This document shows, one piece after another, positions 1 to 6,850 of a stretch of DNA of 17,494 bases. The notes under the pieces are model-generated. The model worked only from the letters and a program-made list of their open reading frames with translations. It had not been told where the DNA came from and made no database searches. The position numbers and the translations under genes were made by a program. Every line of letters begins with the position of its first letter. The first letter of the stretch is position 1. The stretch is from an uncultured Oscillibacter sp. (GTDB lineage: Bacteria; Bacillota; Clostridia; Oscillospirales; Oscillospiraceae): the NCBI GenBank assembly GCA_910587875.1, contig CAJUOD010000059.1, forward strand, positions 1 to 17,494, given 5' to 3'.

Positions 1-2
1 CC

Positions 3-422
3 GAGGAGGAGCTGACGGACTACTACGCCATCGGCCAGTGCACCCCGGGCATCATCGCCGTGAACACGGCCACCTTCATCGGGCAGAAGTACGACGGATG
101 GGCGGGAGGGATCATCGCCACCCTGGGCGTGGTGTTCCCCTCCGTGGTCATCATCTCCATCCTGGCGAAGCTCATTTCCAACTTCGCGGACCTCGCCTGG
201 GTGAAGAACGCCTTCGCGGGCATCCAGGTCTGCGTCTGCGTGCTGATTTTCAACGCCGTCATGAAGCTGCTGAAGAAGTCCGTGGTGGATAAGCGGACGG
301 CGGGCATCTTCGTCCTGGTCCTGCTGGGGGGCCTCTTCCTGAAGCTCTCCCCGGTGTGGTTCGTCGTGGGCGCGGCCCTGGCGGGCGTCATCCTGAAAAA
401 CCTGGAGGTGAAGAAGGCATGA
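3..422 (+). CDS. Chromate transporter, half-size ChrA (first of pair), 5' truncated
   Basis: This is an integral membrane protein of the chromate ion transporter (CHR) family. The gene enters from the left edge, so its start is missing; the open frame begins at base 3. The visible part holds the family motif AIGQCTPGIIAVNTATFIG near the edge, followed by hydrophobic segments separated by a short charged loop (KLLKKSVVDKRT) and a short basic C-terminus. The GTG at 60 is an internal valine, not a start. The stop overlaps the start of the next gene (ATGA at 419-422), so the two are translationally coupled. Half-size CHR proteins are encoded as adjacent pairs in many Firmicutes and are thought to work together. 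Chromate export is established for some family members, but the physiological substrate here is unknown. Confidence 0.9.
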   Translation, partial: EEELTDYYAIGQCTPGIIAVNTATFIGQKYDGWAGGIIATLGVVFPSVVIISILAKLISNFADLAWVKNAFAGIQVCVCVLIFNAVMKLLKKSVVDKRTAGIFVLVLLGGLFLKLSPVWFVVGAALAGVILKNLEVKKA

Positions 423-1027
423 TTTACTTGCAGCTCTTCTGGGAGTTCTTCAAGACCGGCCTCTTCGCCGTGGGCGGCGGCCCGGCCACCCTGCCCTTCC
501 TCCAGGCCATCGGCGAGTCCACGGGCTGGTACACCTACACGGATCTGATGAACATGCTGGCGGTGTCCGAGTCCACCCCGGGCCCCATCGGCATCAACAT
601 GGCGACCTACGTGGGCTTCACGGCGGCGGGGCTGCCGGGGGCGATTGTCGCCACCATAGGGGAGGTCACCCCCTCCATCATCGTGATTCTGATCGTGGCG
701 GCGGTGCTCCACAGCTTCCGGAACAACCCCTATGTGGACCGGGCCTTCTACGGCCTCCGGCCCGCCTCCACGGGGCTCATCGGCGCGGCCTGCGTCTCCA
801 TCTTTCTGGAGGTGCTCACCAGCGTCCGGCTCGCAGCCCAGGCGGGCGGCCTCGTCAAGGCCCCGGTGATGAGCGGAGGGAGCCTCTTCAACGTGCCGGG
901 CCTCCTCCTGGCGGCGCTGCTGCTGGTGCTGACCAACTGCGTGCCCAAGGTGAAGGGCTTCCACCCCATCGTATTCATCGGCCTGTCCGCCGTGGTGGGC
1001 GTGGTGTTCCGCTTCGCCGGGGCGTGA
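419..1027 (+). CDS. Chromate transporter, half-size ChrA (second of pair)
   Basis: This 202-residue membrane protein is the partner of the preceding half-transporter. It starts at the ATG of the ATGA overlap, with GGAGGTG at 404-410 nine bases upstream. The N-terminus LFWEFFKTGLFAVGGGPATL is the typical CHR domain opening (FF..G...FGGG.A.LP), followed by the second family signature at SESTPGPIGINMATYVGF. About five or six hydrophobic segments follow. Full-length ChrA proteins have two such domains in one chain; here they are two genes. The overlap makes a heteromeric transporter likely. Whether it moves chromate, sulfate-like or other anions cannot be told from sequence. Confidence 0.92.
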   Translation: MIYLQLFWEFFKTGLFAVGGGPATLPFLQAIGESTGWYTYTDLMNMLAVSESTPGPIGINMATYVGFTAAGLPGAIVATIGEVTPSIIVILIVAAVLHSFRNNPYVDRAFYGLRPASTGLIGAACVSIFLEVLTSVRLAAQAGGLVKAPVMSGGSLFNVPGLLLAALLLVLTNCVPKVKGFHPIVFIGLSAVVGVVFRFAGA

Positions 1028-1043
1028 GGGTAAAAAATGAAAA

Positions 1044-1190
1044 CGCCTCCTTTTGAAAGGAGGTGGCACGGCGTAGCCGTGACGGAGGATTGTCCGCAGG
1101 GAGTTCTTCTACATGCCGGTCTGGCAATAAAAGAACTCCCTGCGGACAATCCCCACCCGGCTTCGCCGGGAGCCCCTTTCAAAAGGGGCC
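1044..1190. repeat. Small palindromic MITE-like repeat (element C) with nested hairpins
   Basis: The gap between the chromate transporter and yerC folds almost entirely on itself. A perfect 22-bp inverted repeat lies at 1087-1108 and 1131-1152. Outside it on each side are two further hairpins: CCTCCTT/AAGGAGG at 1046-1063 and CACGGC/GCCGTG at 1067-1081 on the left, CCCGGC/GCCGGG at 1156-1170 and GCCCCTT/AAGGGGC at 1172-1189 on the right. The outer left part resembles the reverse complement of the outer right part (both read roughly CCTTTTGAAAGG...GGATTGT), so the whole behaves as a ~147-bp element with imperfect terminal inverted repeats. The last hairpin is followed by TTTTT (1191-1195) and could end the transporter transcript. 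No coding frame here looks real. Confidence 0.75.
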
Positions 1191-1217
1191 TTTTTCAAAA
1201 TTTTCCTGAACCGCCCC

Positions 1218-1246
1218 TTTACTTTCACGCTCTGAAAGGTTAAAAT
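1218..1246 (+). promoter_or_regulatory. Putative sigma-A promoter for yerC
   Basis: TTTACT at 1218-1223 (4 of 6 to TTGACA) and TAAAAT at 1241-1246 (5 of 6 to TATAAT) are separated by 17 bases and lie 34 bases before the GTG start. No other good match was seen between the repeat and the gene. Confidence 0.55.
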
Positions 1247-1280
1247 AGGAGTGTTGAAAACAAAGACAGGAGGTCACAGC

Positions 1281-1574
1281 GTGAAGATCGGCAAGAAAGA
1301 AAAAAGCGGCCAGCTCTACAAGGCCATTCTCCAGCTCCAGAATGAGGAGGAGTGCTACCAGTTTTTCCAGGATCTGTGCACCGTGGCGGAGCTGCGGAGC
1401 ATGGAGCAGCGCTTCGAGGTGGCCTCCCTGCTGGACGACGGCATGATCTACAACGAGATCCTGGAGCGCACCGGCGCGTCCAGCGCCACCATCAGCCGGG
1501 TAAACCGGTCCCTGAACTACGGCACCGGGGCCTACGCCCAGCTCTTCGCCCGGATGAAGGACAAGCAGGCGTGA
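1281..1574 (+). CDS. YerC/YecD-type TrpR-like regulator
   Basis: This 97-residue protein belongs to the TrpR-superfamily YerC/YecD group of small Firmicutes DNA-binding proteins. Residues around 35-85 hold the characteristic stretch: VAELRSMEQRFEVASLL, then TGASSATISRVNRSLNYG, which is the helix-turn-helix with its recognition helix and the conserved NYG turn. The GTG start at 1281 was chosen over the upstream in-frame GTG at 1251 because AGGAGGT (1268-1274) sits six bases before it. In the Trp repressor the same fold binds tryptophan, but the ligand and targets of YerC proteins are not established. The stop overlaps the next start (GTGA), so it is co-translated with the methyltransferase. 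Confidence 0.9.
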   Translation: MKIGKKEKSGQLYKAILQLQNEEECYQFFQDLCTVAELRSMEQRFEVASLLDDGMIYNEILERTGASSATISRVNRSLNYGTGAYAQLFARMKDKQA

Positions 1575-2308
1575 GCGCCTACGACGCCCTGGCCGCCAGC
1601 TATGACGGCCTCATGGCCGACGGGTCCTACCGCCGCCGGGCAGCCTTTCTGGAGCGGCGGCTGAAAAAAAGCCCCATCCCCGTGGAGACGGTGCTGGACC
1701 TGGCCTGCGGCACGGGGACCATCGCGTGCCTTTTGGCGAAGCGGGGCTATGAGGTCCTCGCCGCCGACGGGTCCGAGGAGATGCTGACCCAGGCGGCCGC
1801 CAAGGCGGAGGGGCTGGAGCGCCCGCCCCTGTTTCTGCTCCAGGAGATGCCAAAGCTCCGCCTGGCCCGGCCCGTGGACGCGGCGGTATCCACCCTGGAT
1901 TCCCTGAACTACCTGACCCGGGAGCGGGACCTGCGGGAGACCTTCCGCCATGTCCGCCGCTGGCTGAAGCCCGGGGGCCTGTTTCTCTTCGACGTGAACA
2001 CCCCCTACAAGCTCCGGCGGATGGACGGGCAGCTCTACATGGACGAGACGGAGGAGTCCGTCTGCGTCTGGCGGACCTTCTTCTCGGAGAAAAAGCGGAT
2101 CTGCACCTATCAGGTGGACCTGTTCCGCCTCCGGCCCGACGGGGCCTGGGACCGCTCCTTTGAGGAGCACCGGGAGCGGGCCTGGACGGAGGAGGAGCTC
2201 CGGCAGTATCTCACCGAGGCGGGCTTTGCCTCCGTCAAGCTGACGGGGGACCTGACGGACAAGCCCCCCCAGCTGAACGAGGACCGCTGGCAATTTGAGT
2301 GTAGTTAA
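1571..2308 (+). CDS. Class I SAM-dependent methyltransferase
   Basis: This 245-residue protein has a Rossmann-type methyltransferase domain. Motif I is VLDLACGTGTIA near residue 40, the acidic residue of motif II follows in VLAADGSEEML, and LKPGGLFLFDVNTPYKL is the post-motif III region. The C-terminal part (YLTEAGFASVKLTGDLTDKP) is the usual end of small-molecule methyltransferases of this type. The GTG start at 1571 overlaps the yerC stop and gives an N-terminus (SAYDALAASYDGLM) that aligns with the family; the longer open frame upstream is only a shadow of yerC. It lies 17 bases before hslO, so the three genes probably form one transcript. The substrate is unknown. Confidence 0.88.
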   Translation: MSAYDALAASYDGLMADGSYRRRAAFLERRLKKSPIPVETVLDLACGTGTIACLLAKRGYEVLAADGSEEMLTQAAAKAEGLERPPLFLLQEMPKLRLARPVDAAVSTLDSLNYLTRERDLRETFRHVRRWLKPGGLFLFDVNTPYKLRRMDGQLYMDETEESVCVWRTFFSEKKRICTYQVDLFRLRPDGAWDRSFEEHRERAWTEEELRQYLTEAGFASVKLTGDLTDKPPQLNEDRWQFECS

Positions 2309-2325
2309 AGCGAGGAGCAGTATCA

Positions 2326-3204
2326 ATGAATGACCAATTGATTCGGGCCATCTCTCAAGACGGCCTGATAAAAGTCTCCGCCGTGTCCACCCGGGACCTG
2401 ACGGAGCGGGCCCGGCAGATCCACAAGACCCTGCCGGTGGCCACGGCGGCCCTGGGCCGCCTGCTGGCGGGGGCCTCTATGATGGGCAACGCCTTAAAAG
2501 AGGAGGCCGCCAGCCTCACCCTGCAGATCAAGGGCGGCGGTCCCCTGGGGACCCTGCTGGCGGTGTCGGACCACGAGGGCAACGTCCGGGGCACCGTGGA
2601 GAACCCCGCGGTGGACATTCCCCTGCGGGAGGACGGCAAGCTGGACGTGGGAGCCGCCGTGGGCAACCAGGGCACCCTGACGGTGATCCGGGACCTTAGA
2701 ATGAAGGAGCCGTATGTGGGCAGCGTGGGCCTCCTCTGGGGAGAGATCGCCGAGGACATTGCCCTGTACTTTGTGGAGAGCGAGCAGGTCCCCACGGCCT
2801 GCGGCCTGGGGGTGCTGGTGGACCGGGACCAGAGCGTCCTGGCGGCGGGGGGCTACCTGGTGCAGCTCCTCCCCGGCGCGGGGGACGAGACCGCCGAGGC
2901 CCTGGAAAAATCCCTCCGGGCGGCGGGGCCGGTGACGGAGCTGCTGAAGGCCGACCCGGACCCGGAGGCCCTGCTGAAAGCCGCCCTGCCGGGCCTGGAG
3001 CTGAATATTCTGGAGAAGCGCCCCATTGAATATCGCTGCGACTGCAGCCGGGAGCGGATGGAGCGGGCCCTGGTCAGCCTGGGCCGGGAGGAGCTGCGGG
3101 CCATGATCGACGAGCAGGGGGGCGCGGAGCTCACCTGCCGCTTCTGCGACAACGTCCAGAAGTTCTCCAAGGAGGACCTGGAAGCCCTGCTGGAAAACTG
3201 CTGA
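2326..3204 (+). CDS. hslO: Hsp33 redox-regulated chaperone
   Basis: This is a 292-residue cytosolic holdase activated by oxidation and unfolding. The N-terminal domain starts with the typical ISQDGLIKVSAVSTRDLTERAR and contains LTLQIKGGGPLGTL and the GAAVGNQGTLTVIRDL segment. The C-terminal redox switch is intact: the four zinc-binding cysteines are C238 and C240 (CDC) and C271 and C274 (CRFC), the canonical CxC...CxxC arrangement. Length is normal for the family. The start is preceded by GAGGAG at 2312-2317. It follows the methyltransferase gene closely and ends before the promoter of the ribosomal operon. Confidence 0.97.
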   Translation: MNDQLIRAISQDGLIKVSAVSTRDLTERARQIHKTLPVATAALGRLLAGASMMGNALKEEAASLTLQIKGGGPLGTLLAVSDHEGNVRGTVENPAVDIPLREDGKLDVGAAVGNQGTLTVIRDLRMKEPYVGSVGLLWGEIAEDIALYFVESEQVPTACGLGVLVDRDQSVLAAGGYLVQLLPGAGDETAEALEKSLRAAGPVTELLKADPDPEALLKAALPGLELNILEKRPIEYRCDCSRERMERALVSLGREELRAMIDEQGGAELTCRFCDNVQKFSKEDLEALLENC

Positions 3205-3234
3205 AAGAAAAGGGCCGGATTTTGGAAAACCCCA

Positions 3235-3263
3235 TTGACAAGCCCGGAATCTGCTGATATACT
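3235..3263 (+). promoter_or_regulatory. Strong sigma-A promoter of the rplU operon
   Basis: TTGACA at 3235-3240 is a perfect -35 box and TATACT at 3258-3263 is a 5-of-6 -10 box, with the ideal 17-base spacer. Transcription would start near 3270, about 80 bases before rplU. Confidence 0.85.
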
Positions 3264-3269
3264 AGGGGA

Positions 3270-3350
3270 GCCGCTTTGAATGGGCTTTGAAAAGTGCGCT
3301 TCCGCGCCGCCCCCGACAGCGAGCCCGTAAATGAAGGAGTTGAAACAAGC
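3270..3350 (+). promoter_or_regulatory. Putative L21 leader (autoregulatory 5' UTR)
   Basis: The ~80-base leader can fold. GGGCT (3282-3286) can pair with AGCCC near 3320, enclosing a small GCGC-TTCC-GCGC hairpin, and GAAGGAG follows as the ribosome binding site. Firmicutes rplU genes usually carry a structured L21 leader (Rfam family L21_leader) bound by bL21. Position and structure fit, but the match to the covariance model was not tested. Confidence 0.5.
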
Positions 3351-3662
3351 ATGAACGCGATCATCGTGACCGGCGGAAAGCAGTACAAGGTGGCCGAGGG
3401 AGATGTGGTCTACATCGAGAAGCTGCCCCAGGAGGCCGGCGACGTCGTGAAGTTCGACCAGGTCCTGGCCATTCTGGACGGGGACAAGGCCACCTTCGGC
3501 GCGCCCACCGTGGCGGGAGCCTCCGTGGAGGCCAAGGTCGTCAAAAACGGCAAGGGCAAGAAAATCCGCATCTTCAAGTACAATCCCAAGAAGGGCTACC
3601 GCAAGCGCCAGGGCCATCGCCAGCCTTACACCAAGGTTGAGATTGTCAAAATCGCTGTCTGA
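3351..3662 (+). CDS. rplU: Large-subunit ribosomal protein bL21
   Basis: This 103-residue protein is bL21, which binds 23S rRNA in the large subunit. It begins MNAIIVTGGKQYKVAEGDVV and ends with the conserved basic stretch IRIFKYNPKKGYRKRQGHRQPYT followed by KVEIVKI, both diagnostic. The ATG at 3351 is preceded by GAAGGAG and is favoured over an in-frame upstream start at 3294 that would extend into the leader. It is the first gene of the rplU-prp-rpmA transcript, and prp starts two bases after its stop. Confidence 0.98.
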   Translation: MNAIIVTGGKQYKVAEGDVVYIEKLPQEAGDVVKFDQVLAILDGDKATFGAPTVAGASVEAKVVKNGKGKKIRIFKYNPKKGYRKRQGHRQPYTKVEIVKIAV

Positions 3663-3664
3663 GC

Positions 3665-3997
3665 ATGACCAGCGTCACCTTCCACACGGAAGCGGGCCGG
3701 ATCACCGGCTTTGAGGCCAGGGGACACAGCGGATACGCCGAGGCGGGGGAGGATCTCCTCTGCGCCTCCATCACCGCCGCCGTCACCCTGGTGGAGGCCA
3801 CCGTCAACGACGTTTTGGGCCTCGCCGCCGCGGTGCGGGTGGACGAGGAAAAAGCCTTGATCTCCCTGCGCCTCCCCGGAGCCCTGGGCCCCACGGCGGA
3901 GAGCACCTGCCAGACCCTTTTGACGGGGCTGATGCTCTACTTCACCATGCTCCACGACGAGTACCCGGAGAATATCGAAGTCTTAGAGGCGGACTGA
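3665..3997 (+). CDS. prp: Ribosomal-processing cysteine protease Prp
   Basis: This 110-residue protease (YsxB family) removes the N-terminal extension of bL27 during ribosome assembly in Firmicutes and related phyla. The active-site pair is visible: H21 in RGHSGYAEAGEDLLCAS and C33 twelve residues later, matching the His/Cys dyad known from the staphylococcal enzyme. Length is normal. It starts two bases after the rplU stop with no clear Shine-Dalgarno sequence, so translation is probably coupled to rplU. The position between rplU and rpmA is the standard one, and the substrate is the next gene's product. Confidence 0.96.
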   Translation: MTSVTFHTEAGRITGFEARGHSGYAEAGEDLLCASITAAVTLVEATVNDVLGLAAAVRVDEEKALISLRLPGALGPTAESTCQTLLTGLMLYFTMLHDEYPENIEVLEAD

Positions 3998-4035
3998 CGC
4001 CTCTGGAAACTCTATCAGAAAGGATGGTCCCTGAC

Positions 4036-4317
4036 ATGATTCGCATTGGTTTACAGTTCTTCGCCCACAAGAAGGGCGGCGGCTCCACCAAGAACGGCCG
4101 TGACTCCAAGGCCAAGCGCCTGGGCCCCAAGCGGGCCGACGGGCAGTTCGTCCTGGCGGGCAACATTCTGGTCCGCCAGCGCGGCACTCACATTCACCCC
4201 GGTGTGAACGTGGGCCGCGGCAGCGACGACACCCTGTTCGCCACCGCCAGCGGCACGGTCCGCTTCGAGCGGCTGGGCAAGGATCGCAAGCAGGTCTCTG
4301 TCTACGAGGCTGAATAA
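4036..4317 (+). CDS. rpmA: Large-subunit ribosomal protein bL27, Prp-cleaved precursor
   Basis: This 93-residue bL27 lies at the peptidyl-transferase centre. The body is canonical: AHKKGGGSTKNGRDSKAKRLG, then GTHIHPGVNVGRGSDDTLFA. The precursor begins MIRIGLQFFAHKK, so it carries the short LQFF extension that Prp cuts between F and A. The ATG at 4036 was chosen because it gives the usual extension; an in-frame ATG at 4024 would add four residues and overlap the AAAGGA ribosome binding site. The transcript is ended by the terminator at 4331-4356. Obg, the next gene in this conserved order, is separated by element A. Confidence 0.97.
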   Translation: MIRIGLQFFAHKKGGGSTKNGRDSKAKRLGPKRADGQFVLAGNILVRQRGTHIHPGVNVGRGSDDTLFATASGTVRFERLGKDRKQVSVYEAE

Positions 4318-4330
4318 GCGTTTAGAAGGG

Positions 4331-4356
4331 CCTGGACTGCCGTCCGGGTCCTTTTT
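4331..4356 (+). terminator. Intrinsic terminator after rpmA
   Basis: A seven-pair stem, CCTGGAC (4331-4337) with GTCCGGG (4342-4348, one G-T pair), has a TGCC loop and is followed by a run of T at 4352-4356. It lies immediately before the left end of element A. Confidence 0.8.
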
Positions 4357-4359
4357 CTC

Positions 4360-4616
4360 CCCCCTCCAGGGGGTGGGGGATTGTTCCGGCCCTTCGGGCG
4401 GGGTGGACTGGATACCAGCGATGGCTGGTCCATTGCACCCCCCATTCTCTCTTTTGCGAAAAGAGAGAATGCGCCGTGCACGGTGGAAGAGAGAAAACGG
4501 GGGCGCGGCTGGAGTGCTTCCGGTTTCACGAATGTCTTCTGCCCGCGGCGTGGTGCGGGCGGGGGTTTTGGAGGTCGATGCAAGGACTACCCGGCCCTCC
4601 TCGCTGCCGCTAACCT
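4360..4616 (+). repeat. Left arm of element A
   Basis: Non-coding arm with ordered structures: end hairpin CCCCCT/AGGGGG (4360-4373), GCCC-TTC-GGGC (4389-4399), ACCAGC-GATG-GCTGGT centred at 4421 (5- to 6-pair stem), a perfect 12-pair hairpin at 4444-4470 (arms ATTCTCTCTTTT and AAAAGAGAGAAT, loop GCG), the palindrome CCGTGCACGG (4474-4483), and a further AAGAGAGAA repeat at about 4487-4495. It ends inward with CTCGCTGCCGCTAACCTGGCG, shared with the left arm of element B. The region between the rpmA stop and the cargo gene stop holds no credible gene. Confidence 0.85.
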
Positions 4617-4623
4617 GGCGGTA

Positions 4624-4640
4624 GGGGCAGGTTCTGCCCC
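4624..4640 (-). terminator. Hairpin downstream of the DUF6809-like gene
   Basis: A seven-pair stem, GGGGCAG (4624-4630) with CTGCCCC (4634-4640) and loop GTT, lies just past the stop of the leftward gene. It lacks a good U-tract, so termination is only possible, not clear. Confidence 0.35.
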
Positions 4641-4647
4641 CGATCGC

Positions 4648-4902
4648 TTACAGGCGGCCTAGAGTGATGCCTATGGACAGGGCGGAGCGGAAGACCGCTT
4701 GCTCTTCGGTGAACTTCACGGTGAATTGACGGGACAAAAGCTCCTCCAGCCGCCGGTCCTGCTCCGCCGTTAGTGACGCGCGGAATCCGGCCCAGTCCTG
4801 TTCCAAATCGTGGACAGTCCGATTGTATTCCGAGGTTTCCAGACACTGGGGAACACAGTGGTCCTCGGAGTAAAAAAAGAGATTGTTGATAAGGTCAGTC
4901 AT
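4648..4902 (-). CDS. Small acidic protein, DUF6809-like (cargo of element A)
   Basis: This 84-residue protein has no motif of known function. It begins MTDLINNLFFYSEDHCVP and continues with helical charged sequence: YNRTVHDLEQDWAGFRASL, then AEQDRRLEELLSRQ, then EEQAVFRSALSIGITLGRL. The pattern (short N-terminal segment, central L-x-x-L-E-x-E-Q helix, C-terminal FR-x-x-x-x-x-G-x-x-L-G helix) resembles small Firmicutes DUF6809 proteins; this is a weak family call. The ATG at 4902 is preceded by GGAGAAG. It is divergent from the XRE gene across a 99-base AT-rich region, inside element A. Confidence 0.6.
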   Translation of the reverse strand: MTDLINNLFFYSEDHCVPQCLETSEYNRTVHDLEQDWAGFRASLTAEQDRRLEELLSRQFTVKFTEEQAVFRSALSIGITLGRL

Positions 4903-5001
4903 AGAATCACTTCTCCGAAATAGAACAAAAATGTACGTTCTAAATTGTACGATTTCAGTATAACTGACGGGCCTACATTTGTCAAGGGGGGTAGAGAATA
5001 T
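4903..5001. promoter_or_regulatory. Divergent regulatory region of the cargo genes with operator-like repeats
   Basis: This AT-rich 99-base gap drives two diverging genes. It holds an inverted repeat, AGAAC (4922-4926) and GTTCT (4937-4941), and a direct repeat of TGTACG spaced 14 bases apart start to start (about 4932 and 4946). TATAAC at 4959-4964 could be the rightward -10 and ATTGTA (complement TACAAT, 4944-4949) the leftward -10; no convincing -35 was seen for either. The layout fits autoregulation by the XRE protein. AAGGGGGG at 4984-4991 is the ribosome binding site of the XRE gene. Confidence 0.45.
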
Positions 5002-5223
5002 ATGAGCGCTTTTTCTGAAAACCTAAAAGCCTGCCGAAAGCGGCTTCATGAAAGTCAGGAAGTCGTGGCGGTCCATTGCGGCATATCTTCCATGTCCTAC
5101 CGCCGTTATGAAAGCGGGGAACGGGAACCGCCTTTACGCAAGCTGTGTATCCTCGCCGACTACTTCGGCGTCACCCTTGACCAACTGGCGGGCCGTGAAC
5201 CGTTACCGTTTAGGGAAGACTAG
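5002..5223 (+). CDS. XRE-family HTH regulator (cargo of element A)
   Basis: This 73-residue protein is essentially one Cro/C1-type helix-turn-helix domain: SENLKACRKRLHESQEVVA, then HCGISSMSYRRYESGEREP as the HTH pair, then LCILADYFGVTLDQLAGRE. It would bind DNA as a dimer. The ATG at 5002 was chosen because it follows a G-rich Shine-Dalgarno sequence by about ten bases; the longer open frame starting at TTG 4945 runs through the regulatory region. Codon use is AT-richer than in flanking genes. Its TAG stop (5221-5223) is formed by the inner end of the right arm of element A, so coding and arm boundaries coincide. It probably represses itself and the divergent gene. Confidence 0.85.
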   Translation: MSAFSENLKACRKRLHESQEVVAVHCGISSMSYRRYESGEREPPLRKLCILADYFGVTLDQLAGREPLPFRED

Positions 5224-5470
5224 CGGCAGCGGAAAGCGGCGCTTCGGCCATTCAGTTTTTGCCCACCCCCGCCCGCACCACGCCGCGCGCTGAAGACATG
5301 CGTGAAACCGGAGGTACTGCCAACGCGCCCCCGTTTTCTCTCTTCCACCGTGCACGGCGCATTCTCTCTTTTCGCAAAAGAGAGAATGGGGGGTGCAATG
5401 AACCAGCCATCGCTGGTCACCAATCCGCCCCGCCCGAAGGGCCGGAAAAACCCTCCCCCTTTTCAGGGGG
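5221..5470 (-). repeat. Right arm of element A (inverted)
   Basis: Read on the minus strand this arm repeats the left arm: end hairpin (5455-5470), the CCCTTCGGGCGGGG block, the ACCAGC-GATG-GCTGGT hairpin (near 5402-5417), the 12-pair hairpin in which the loop reads CGC on the plus strand, CCGTGCACGG, the AAGAGAGAAAACGGGGGCGCG block, and an inner end GCTGCCGCTA. From TTCATTGCACCCCCC through AACGGGGGCGCG it is almost identical to the left arm; the innermost ~50 bases differ. It ends only seven bases before the obgE ribosome binding site (AAGGAGG, 5478-5484). Confidence 0.85.
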
Positions 5471-5489
5471 AAACAGCAAGGAGGCCCTC

Positions 5490-6773
<1,284 letters not shown>

Positions 6774-6850
6774 AAAGAAAAAGGCCCTTTTGTCACCGCC
6801 CGCCCCTCCGGCGCATAGGCTGGAGAAATACGGAGAGAGGAGCGGTGGCT

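Larger units (their letters stand above)
4360..5470. mobile_element. Element A: fold-back element with two-gene cargo, between rpmA and obgE
   Basis: About 1.1 kb bounded by two long inverted arms (4360-~4616 and 5221-5470), each closed on the outside by the same small hairpin, CCCCCT/AGGGGG (4360-4373 and 5455-5470). Between the arms are two small divergent genes with AT-richer, less biased codons than the neighbourhood. A second pair of homologous arms at 7492-~8083 shows this is a repeat family. The element splits a gene order (rplU-prp-rpmA-obgE) that is usually contiguous in Firmicutes. No transposase is encoded, so if mobile it would need help in trans. Mobility is inferred, not shown; no clear target duplication was found. 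Confidence 0.6.

Noticed and set aside
23..1182. Long open frames antisense to the chromate transporter genes
   Set aside because: Composition-driven (H, R, G, A rich) shadows in high-GC DNA; the plus-strand proteins have clear family motifs.
1037..1243. 68-codon open frame over the small palindromic repeat
   Set aside because: It spans nested hairpins and has no family features; the repeat explains the sequence.
4373..4662. Open frames of 80-93 codons inside the element arms, repeated in similar form in all four arms
   Set aside because: They lack ribosome binding sites, run through hairpins, occur in several frames and both strands, and their similarity is explained by DNA repetition.
4922..4941. 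LexA-type box before the cargo genes (AGAAC...GTTCT)
   Set aside because: The half-sites are ten bases apart; Firmicutes LexA boxes need about four. It was kept only as a possible XRE operator.
4945..5001. Longer N-terminus of the XRE protein from TTG 4945
   Set aside because: It would translate the regulatory region, and a Shine-Dalgarno sequence supports the ATG at 5002.
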